A stretch of 64,000 bases of DNA, taken from Candidatus Thorarchaeota archaeon. GTDB lineage: Archaea > Asgardarchaeota > Thorarchaeia > Thorarchaeales > Thorarchaeaceae. Each line of letters opens with the position of its first letter. The first letter of the stretch is position 1. The stretch is from assembly GCA_029855935.1 (NCBI GenBank), contig JAGSHN010000016.1, positions 62,001-126,000 on the forward strand, given 5' to 3'. Positions 59,523-64,000 of the stretch are shown here, in pieces. Both the position numbers and the translations under genes were made by a program. The notes beneath the pieces were generated by a model. It did no database searches, was not told the origin of the DNA, and saw only the letters and a list, made by a program, of their open reading frames with translations.

Positions 59523-61232
59523 TCAGAGGTACTTTGAGGCCTCTATCTGTGCCAGCTCCACCCCCGCCGAGTGAGAGTACGACCTGAATGTGCGCACAGC
59601 GACCACGATGACACCAGCGAGTACGAGATAGGCGTACAGCGGTGATACGAAGATACCAATTACCAGCATCCCAAGCACCAGTGCAAATCCGGCCAAGTTG
59701 GGCACAAGCTGTACCTTCAATGCTGCAAGGCCGGTGATCGGTGGTTGTGCTGCCGCGCCACGCTGCCTCAGTATCATGCGTTCGGCCTTGAAGTCACCTG
59801 CCACTGCTGCCTGAAATGCCGCATACGGTCCTGCGATCAGAGTGATCAGAGGCATTGCGATGATCAGCAGTGGGACATACAGTGCAACGGGCGGATTGAC
59901 AATCAGGGCGACGATAGAGAACAGCACGCTGGCCGCGAGCGAGAAAGGCAGAGCGCTGTAGACCTTTCCCTTGGTGTACTCCTCGAAGTTGGCGGCTGCA
60001 AGCTGGAGGTTCATCAGGTTCTTCCCCTCGTAGACGGTCTCATAGCCAGCAAAGTACACACCGTACGACACTGCAAACGGAATGGCTGCAGCAGCAACGA
60101 GTATAGTCATGAAGGGTAGGAGTTCCTCTGGTGCTGTCAGAACGGGGAACAGTAGGAAGACGGTGAATCGTAGCGGGTTGAGCAGGTACTGCGCGAGCAC
60201 GCCTCCCTTTCGTCTGATAGACGTGATATTATACCACATGGAGGCACTGCAGGTCTGACTCATTCTCAGTAGTGGCAATGTTCTTGGCGCCCACCGTCCG
60301 TGCCGCGGCCTCACTTTCCTATCCGAGCTCCTCGTCGACTCGTAGGTCAACCAGCCGCTGTAGTGGGCAGCCTCGCTGACAACGGCATTGACGTACAGTA
60401 GTATCAGCGCGCTCGCCGCGAGTCCCAGCCCCGTCAAGACATCAACAAGTGTCACCCCACCACCAGCAATCGTACCTAGGATGAGCACGCTGAAGGTACG
60501 GCCGGGGCTCGTGTCTGATGTCAGTCCGAGCAGTCGACCGAATGAGATCAGACCACCGAGAAACTGAGAGTCCTCGGCAAAGTAAGCATTGTAGTACCAA
60601 AAGGTGCTCGCTAGTATTGCCAGAGCTGTGAGTATGAAGTATCCCGCCTGCTTGACGGTCCGGTGGCCCGCAACGAGTCGGGCAGCCGCAAGACCGACTA
60701 GGCCGCCCGCCCCGACGCCGATTCCGATGAACACAAGGACGAGACTGACGTAGAGCAGTGCAGCAACAATCGTCACACCCCATCCCGCCACGAGTGCAAC
60801 AGCGGCGACAACTGGCGTGCCAAGAAGGATCCAGAACTCAGACACGGCAAAGACCAGCACAAGCGTCTTCTCAAGAAAGATTGTCCGCGTGGCCACTGGC
60901 ATCGTGAGAACGTACTCCATCCGGGCGCTGTTGGCAACGATCATTGCTGAGTACATTACCGAGCCAATGAACCCAAAGAGGAGTATCGCGTTGAAGACGA
61001 AGTTGCCGAACTCAAGGTTATTCAGTATGAGTGGCCGGAGGCGGGTCCACCCAATGGCGGTACCGATAAAATAGACACCCCATCCTATGCCCACTCCGAC
61101 GAGCAGCATAATGAAGTGTATCACGAGTGAGCCTCTCCTTGACTTGCCACCCCTCTTGCCGCGCGGTTGACGGAGCCTGAACAGCTGTTTCAGGTCCAGT
61201 CGCAGCAGGAACAATAGGTCAGAGAGAGTCAA
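59523..61232 (-). CDS. ABC-2-type transporter permease
   Basis: 569 residues with about twelve hydrophobic helices in two groups, separated by a large cytosolic loop near residues 290-345 (STRSSDRKVRPRHGRWAPRT). The N-terminus has a basic stretch (RQPRGKRGGKSRRG). It starts with an ATG that overlaps the stop of the ATPase gene upstream (ATGA). No substrate motif is visible. The pair is an exporter of unknown cargo. Confidence 0.85.
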   Translation of the reverse strand: MTLSDLLFLLRLDLKQLFRLRQPRGKRGGKSRRGSLVIHFIMLLVGVGIGWGVYFIGTAIGWTRLRPLILNNLEFGNFVFNAILLFGFIGSVMYSAMIVANSARMEYVLTMPVATRTIFLEKTLVLVFAVSEFWILLGTPVVAAVALVAGWGVTIVAALLYVSLVLVFIGIGVGAGGLVGLAAARLVAGHRTVKQAGYFILTALAILASTFWYYNAYFAEDSQFLGGLISFGRLLGLTSDTSPGRTFSVLILGTIAGGGVTLVDVLTGLGLAASALILLYVNAVVSEAAHYSGWLTYESTRSSDRKVRPRHGRWAPRTLPLLRMSQTCSASMWYNITSIRRKGGVLAQYLLNPLRFTVFLLFPVLTAPEELLPFMTILVAAAAIPFAVSYGVYFAGYETVYEGKNLMNLQLAAANFEEYTKGKVYSALPFSLAASVLFSIVALIVNPPVALYVPLLIIAMPLITLIAGPYAAFQAAVAGDFKAERMILRQRGAAAQPPITGLAALKVQLVPNLAGFALVLGMLVIGIFVSPLYAYLVLAGVIVVAVRTFRSYSHSAGVELAQIEASKYL

Positions 61233-61999
61233 TCGTTGTTCACGTCCTCAAGAAACTTTGCGATTCGCTGCACATCGGGTCCTCCCGTCAGTGAGAGGAA
61301 GATCTCCTCAAGGGTGCCCTGTCGCTGTGCTCTCTCTCTGAGGTCATCCATCGTGCCCTCTGCGATCAGTTGCCCCTCCTGAATGATGCCAATCCGGTCG
61401 CACATTCTCTCCGCAATCTCAAGTACGTGCGTCGACATCAGGATGGTCGCTCCACGGTCACGCAGGCCCAGTAGTATCTCCTTGATGGTGGCCGCACCCC
61501 GCGGGTCGATTCCTGCCTGCACCTCGTCGAGTATTAGTACACGCGGCTTGTGGACCAGCGCAGCAACAAGGCTGAGCTTTCGGGCCATACCCTTTGAGTA
61601 GGTCTCTATCAGGTCGTCACAGGCATCGTAGATGTCAAGGAGCGTCATCAGGTCCTCTATCTCGGTGTCGCGCTCATGTCCACGTGGGATTCGCCAGATA
61701 TCACTGATGTAATTCACAAACTCCCAGCCTGTGAGTGTCTCGGGCAGGACTGGCTCTTCGGGGACATACCCCATGATTCTCTTGGCCGCCACAGGCTCTC
61801 TGAGGATGTCGTGGCCCGCGATTCGTGCCGTGCCCTCTGTTGGCCTGAGCAGCCCCAGTAGCATCCTCATTGTTGTGGATTTTCCAGAGCCATTCGGACC
61901 CAGCAGACCGTAGATCTCCCCGGGATTGACGCGGAACGTGAGAGAGTCGACCGCTCTCAGCTCGCCGAAGACCCTTGTGAGTTGGATGGCCTCTATCAT
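61229..61999 (-). CDS. ABC exporter ATPase
   Basis: 256 residues. Walker A GPNGSGKSTTMRMLLGLL, Q-loop-region GYVPEEPVLPETLTGWEF, signature YSKGMARKLSLVAAL (for LSGGQ), Walker B VLILDEVQAGIDPRG and switch STHVLEIAERM. The ABC-2/CcmA-like length and C-terminus fit the partner permease. The signature YSKGM and DEVQAGIDP deviate mildly from the norm but keep the catalytic residues. Confidence 0.93.
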   Translation of the reverse strand: MIEAIQLTRVFGELRAVDSLTFRVNPGEIYGLLGPNGSGKSTTMRMLLGLLRPTEGTARIAGHDILREPVAAKRIMGYVPEEPVLPETLTGWEFVNYISDIWRIPRGHERDTEIEDLMTLLDIYDACDDLIETYSKGMARKLSLVAALVHKPRVLILDEVQAGIDPRGAATIKEILLGLRDRGATILMSTHVLEIAERMCDRIGIIQEGQLIAEGTMDDLRERAQRQGTLEEIFLSLTGGPDVQRIAKFLEDVNND

Positions 62000-62126
62000 T
62001 GTTGTGGGCTATCATCAGGTTGGTGTGGTTATATGCGTTCGGGCTGGCACAATCGTAGTGGCGTGTGTGTATACTGAAAGCATTCCCCCAGCACGTTCTC
62101 CGTGCGCCGGAGTCCATCGCGGATTG

Positions 62127-62137
62127 TTTTATATATT
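62127..62137 (+). promoter_or_regulatory. TATA-like box upstream of the V4R operon
   Basis: ttttatatatt, the most A/T-rich element in the gap. A second element atataat lies ~30 bp on. Either could serve the V4R/roadblock/GTPase operon. Confidence 0.4.
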
Positions 62138-62196
62138 ACGCGTGGGCAACGAATAATAGCATATAATCCGACGGACAGGGACCTCCTGAGGACATG

Positions 62197-62232
62197 CTGC
62201 GACGCAGTACTTGAGCAAGTAGTCATACTGAC
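62197..62232 (+). ncRNA. Three contiguous small stem-loops in the V4R leader
   Basis: End-to-end hairpins without spacers: ctgc-gac-gcag (62197-62207), tactt-gagc-aagta (62208-62221), gtca-tac-tgac (62222-62232). If transcription starts near 62188, they form the 5' end of a ~140-nt leader before the ATG at 62332. They may be a structured leader or small RNA; function unknown. Confidence 0.3.
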
Positions 62233-62331
62233 GAGTAAGCTGCAAGGAGCGACGTCATGACTCTTGGTCGGTGGGACGTGGCATAGGTTTCAGCTGTGCG
62301 TGCCCTCTCCGTCAATGGAGTGTGTCTGACT

Positions 62332-62982
62332 ATGGTCAAGACTGTAGAAGCACCACCGGAGTTGCACGGACTCATTGAGAGCATCGAGGCGAAGTACGAG
62401 GAGATCTTCAAGACCCAGCTCGAGTTCAAGCCGGAGGAGAGCCGAATCAGGCTCGTCGGCGGTGAGGTCATGTTCATTGGCCTCAGGGCCATCGCCATCG
62501 ACCTCAAGAAGGAGCTGGACAGTGTACTCGGCGAGGCTGGTCGCAACCTGCTTATCTATCGTCTCGGGCAGTCCTTCGGCAGGGCGGAGGCAGAGCGTCT
62601 TCTCCCGGTCTTGGGACTGGACGACGTGGTGGCGAGAATCGCTGCGGGCCCCATATGGGCTGCATACTCCGGATTCGTCAGAGTCCGCCTGCTTCCGGGG
62701 AGCGTGATCGAGCCGAATGAGAACTTCTTTCTGTTCTATGAGCATCCCAACAACTTCGAGGCGTCCTTCTGGAAGAAGGAGGGTTTCAGTGCACAGGAGC
62801 CGGTCTGCTACTTCAATGCAGGATATTCCTCGGGCTGGTGTTCAGTGGCCACTGGTATCGACCTGGACGCAGAGGAGGTCCTGTGCGAGGCCAAGGGCGA
62901 TGCTGCGTGCCGATTTATAATGTTCCCCAGCAGCAGGAGAATGGAGTATTTGGAGCGCGCAGACGAGTTCAGGAATATGTAG
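62332..62982 (+). CDS. V4R (4-vinyl reductase) domain protein
   Basis: 216 residues from the ATG at 62332; an upstream start at 62296 lacks support. The C-terminal ~130 residues follow the V4R pattern: LLIYRLGQSFGRAEAERLLP, SGFVRVRLLPGSVIEPNENF, PVCYFNAGYSSGWCSVATGI, EVLCEAKGDAACRFIMFPSS. The Cys/His set of V4R (C...C...C-x-F) binds zinc or small ligands. V4R domains serve as sensors fused to or beside regulators. It is first of an operon with a roadblock protein and a small GTPase, suggesting an input module for that switch. Confidence 0.85.
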   Translation: MVKTVEAPPELHGLIESIEAKYEEIFKTQLEFKPEESRIRLVGGEVMFIGLRAIAIDLKKELDSVLGEAGRNLLIYRLGQSFGRAEAERLLPVLGLDDVVARIAAGPIWAAYSGFVRVRLLPGSVIEPNENFFLFYEHPNNFEASFWKKEGFSAQEPVCYFNAGYSSGWCSVATGIDLDAEEVLCEAKGDAACRFIMFPSSRRMEYLERADEFRNM

Positions 62983-62995
62983 GCGGGGATGAACA

Positions 62996-63358
62996 ATGAG
63001 TGCGAAGATAAAGAAACTCACGGAGACGTTGAGCCAGCTTATTGCGAACAGTGAAGTCGAGGGCTGTGCACTTGTCAGCACGCGCGGCCAGATGATGGCT
63101 GCAAAGCTCGGAAAGGATGTCGACGACAAGGCGGTGTCAGCAATGGCCGCGGCACTCCTCTCCATCGGCAATAGGGTGGGCGAGGCTCTTGACTCGGGTC
63201 CTCCCAAGAACATCCTGATTGAGGGAGAGCGGAAGATGGTCCTCGTCAGGAGTATCGGAAATGCCACGCTGATTGCGACGGCACCTGCCGATGCCAAGGT
63301 CGGCCTCATCGACTTTGAGATGGACAAGGTCGCCCGTGAGATGGAGCAGATACTATAG
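62996..63358 (+). CDS. Roadblock/LC7-domain protein
   Basis: 120 residues, a single roadblock domain: KLTETLSQLIANSEVEGCAL, VSTRGQMMAAKLGKDVDDKA, MAAALLSIGNRVGEALDSGP, MVLVRSIGNATLIATAPADA and VGLIDFEMDKVAREMEQIL. Roadblock dimers act as platforms or GTPase-activating partners (MglB, Ragulator type). It lies 13 bp after the V4R gene and 47 bp before the GTPase gene, so it probably regulates that GTPase. Asgard genomes carry many copies. Confidence 0.92.
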   Translation: MSAKIKKLTETLSQLIANSEVEGCALVSTRGQMMAAKLGKDVDDKAVSAMAAALLSIGNRVGEALDSGPPKNILIEGERKMVLVRSIGNATLIATAPADAKVGLIDFEMDKVAREMEQIL

Positions 63359-63405
63359 TCGTGCGTTGGGCTGACTAGTGTCACTGATGGAGGAGGCTGC
63401 CGTAA

Positions 63406-64000
63406 GTGCCGAAGCTTGACCTTCGCGCCTACGACTTCAAGGTGTACGTGACAGGACCCTTTCAGGCCGGTAAGACGACTCTGATCCATACTCTCGACCC
63501 AGATGCCATATCGATTGAACGAGAGATGCGTGAGGCGTACCGGGGCGAGAAGGGCACCACAACTACTGGCTTCGACCTTGGTCGGGTCATATGGGTCCGG
63601 AAGGACGAGTCACACGATGGCCTGATTGTCCCCAAGAAGGAGTTCGAGAGGGAGGCCAGCGAGTACGAGGGCTGGATTGTCAAGGAGATTGAGCTCAGGG
63701 GTGTTCCAGGGCAGCTCCACTTCAAGTTCGTCAGGGACACCATGCGGTCTAACACGGATGGGGTCCTGATGGTCGTTGACTCCTCGGACTACGGGATGAT
63801 CGGGGATGCCAGCGCCATTCTGGCCGAGACAATTGCTTCCTTCGGAGAGATACCTCTTGAGGTCATTGCCAACAAGCAAGACCGCGATGACGCCGCCTCT
63901 CCCGAAGAGGTGGCGACGTGGCTTGGTGTTGATAGGGCCACGGGAACTTGTGCCAAGGAGCAGGAGTCGGCCAAGAACGCGCTCATCCGTCTCTTGAGGA
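63406..64000 (+). CDS. Arf/MglA-like small GTPase, N-terminal part (cut by window edge)
   Basis: At least 198 residues from the GTG at 63406, which has GGAGGAGG upstream. The frame is open to the window end. Motifs: G1 GPFQAGKTT (17-25), a Thr-rich switch region TTTTGFDLG, G3 as RGVPGQ (98-103) in place of DxxGQ, G4 ANKQD (~156-160), G5 TCAKE. An insertion of about 25 residues (~65-92) lies between the switch strands. This resembles the small GTPases that sit beside roadblock genes in Asgard and bacterial MglAB systems. The missing Asp in G3 is notable, as it normally coordinates Mg. Confidence 0.88.
   Translation, partial: MPKLDLRAYDFKVYVTGPFQAGKTTLIHTLDPDAISIEREMREAYRGEKGTTTTGFDLGRVIWVRKDESHDGLIVPKKEFEREASEYEGWIVKEIELRGVPGQLHFKFVRDTMRSNTDGVLMVVDSSDYGMIGDASAILAETIASFGEIPLEVIANKQDRDDAASPEEVATWLGVDRATGTCAKEQESAKNALIRLLR

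Larger units (their letters stand above)
62000..62331. other. Intergenic region with two TATA-like boxes and stacked hairpins
   Basis: 332 bp between the divergent ABC ATPase and V4R genes. It contains tttatatatt (62128-62137) and catataatcc (62160-62169 or so) as promoter elements and a chain of three small stem-loops listed separately. No gene is seen. Confidence 0.5.

Noticed and set aside
1-64000. CRISPR arrays, rRNA and tRNA genes
   Set aside because: No regularly spaced repeats, no rRNA signature and no convincing cloverleaf with a T-loop were seen by eye in the intergenic regions. A covariance-model search would be needed to exclude tRNAs fully.

Overview
The window looks like chromosomal DNA of an Asgard archaeon (Promethearchaeota), possibly Thorarchaeia-like. 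The archaeal signs are TATA-type promoters, a geranylgeranyl-reductase-type flavoprotein, a free-standing archaeal ThrRS editing domain, TrmB-like regulators, and ferredoxin-linked 2-oxoacid, indolepyruvate and aldehyde oxidoreductases. The Asgard signs are a Ras-like GTPase fused to a beta-propeller, a gelsolin-like domain, a longin-like N-terminus on a helical protein, and a V4R / roadblock / small-GTPase gene string at the right edge. The lineage assignment is inference; no rRNA gene is present to settle it. Coding density is high, many genes overlap start-to-stop, and GTG/TTG starts are common.

Layout. 1-9.4 kb: the end of a TPR gene, a giant GNAT/beta-sandwich fusion, a self-regulated-looking operon (two paralogous membrane proteins, an HTH regulator, a toast-rack surface protein) with a palindromic operator, a PHP phosphoesterase and a NosD-type surface protein. 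9.5-14.8 kb: DUF362 protein, a zinc-motif membrane protein, an Alba-like protein, a nitrate/sulfonate-type ABC importer and a membrane protein. 15.1-24.6 kb: the beta-propeller-GTPase fusion, iorBA, a DHH phosphoesterase and three tandem TrmB-like regulators. 24.6-28.8 kb: geranylgeranyl reductase, a membrane-anchored left-handed beta-helix protein, the ThrRS editing domain and an aberrant SF2 helicase. 28.8-32.8 kb: AcpS, an FkbH-like HAD protein and an acyl carrier protein, facing a hexapeptide acyltransferase and an apparently circularly permuted NodB-type deacetylase. 32.8-42.2 kb: two unknown proteins, a 1086-residue HTH/coiled-coil protein, galK-galT, a GNAT enzyme, the gelsolin-like protein and an Lrp-type ligand domain.

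42.2-46.2 kb is an accessory island with low gene density: a decayed DDE transposase, a 114-bp imperfect direct repeat, a secreted protein with a His-Gly/Cys-Gly pair and a long hydrophobic segment, its membrane partner, and a 45-residue four-cysteine protein. 46.2-50.3 kb returns to core metabolism (GDPD, porCDAB). After a gene-poor gap come the longin-like protein, an SCP2 protein, an iron alcohol dehydrogenase next to an aldehyde:ferredoxin oxidoreductase, PepD, a PAP2 phosphatase, an ABC-2 exporter, and the V4R / roadblock / GTPase module, which runs off the end.

Working together: IOR, POR, AOR and the alcohol dehydrogenase fit ferredoxin-linked peptide and aldehyde metabolism, with PepD supplying amino acids. 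GalK and GalT feed UDP-sugar pools. The ACP/FkbH/acyltransferase/deacetylase block looks like an acyl- or glyceryl-transfer system for a surface glycan and is the best candidate here for an undescribed pathway. No tRNA, rRNA or CRISPR array was recognised by eye.
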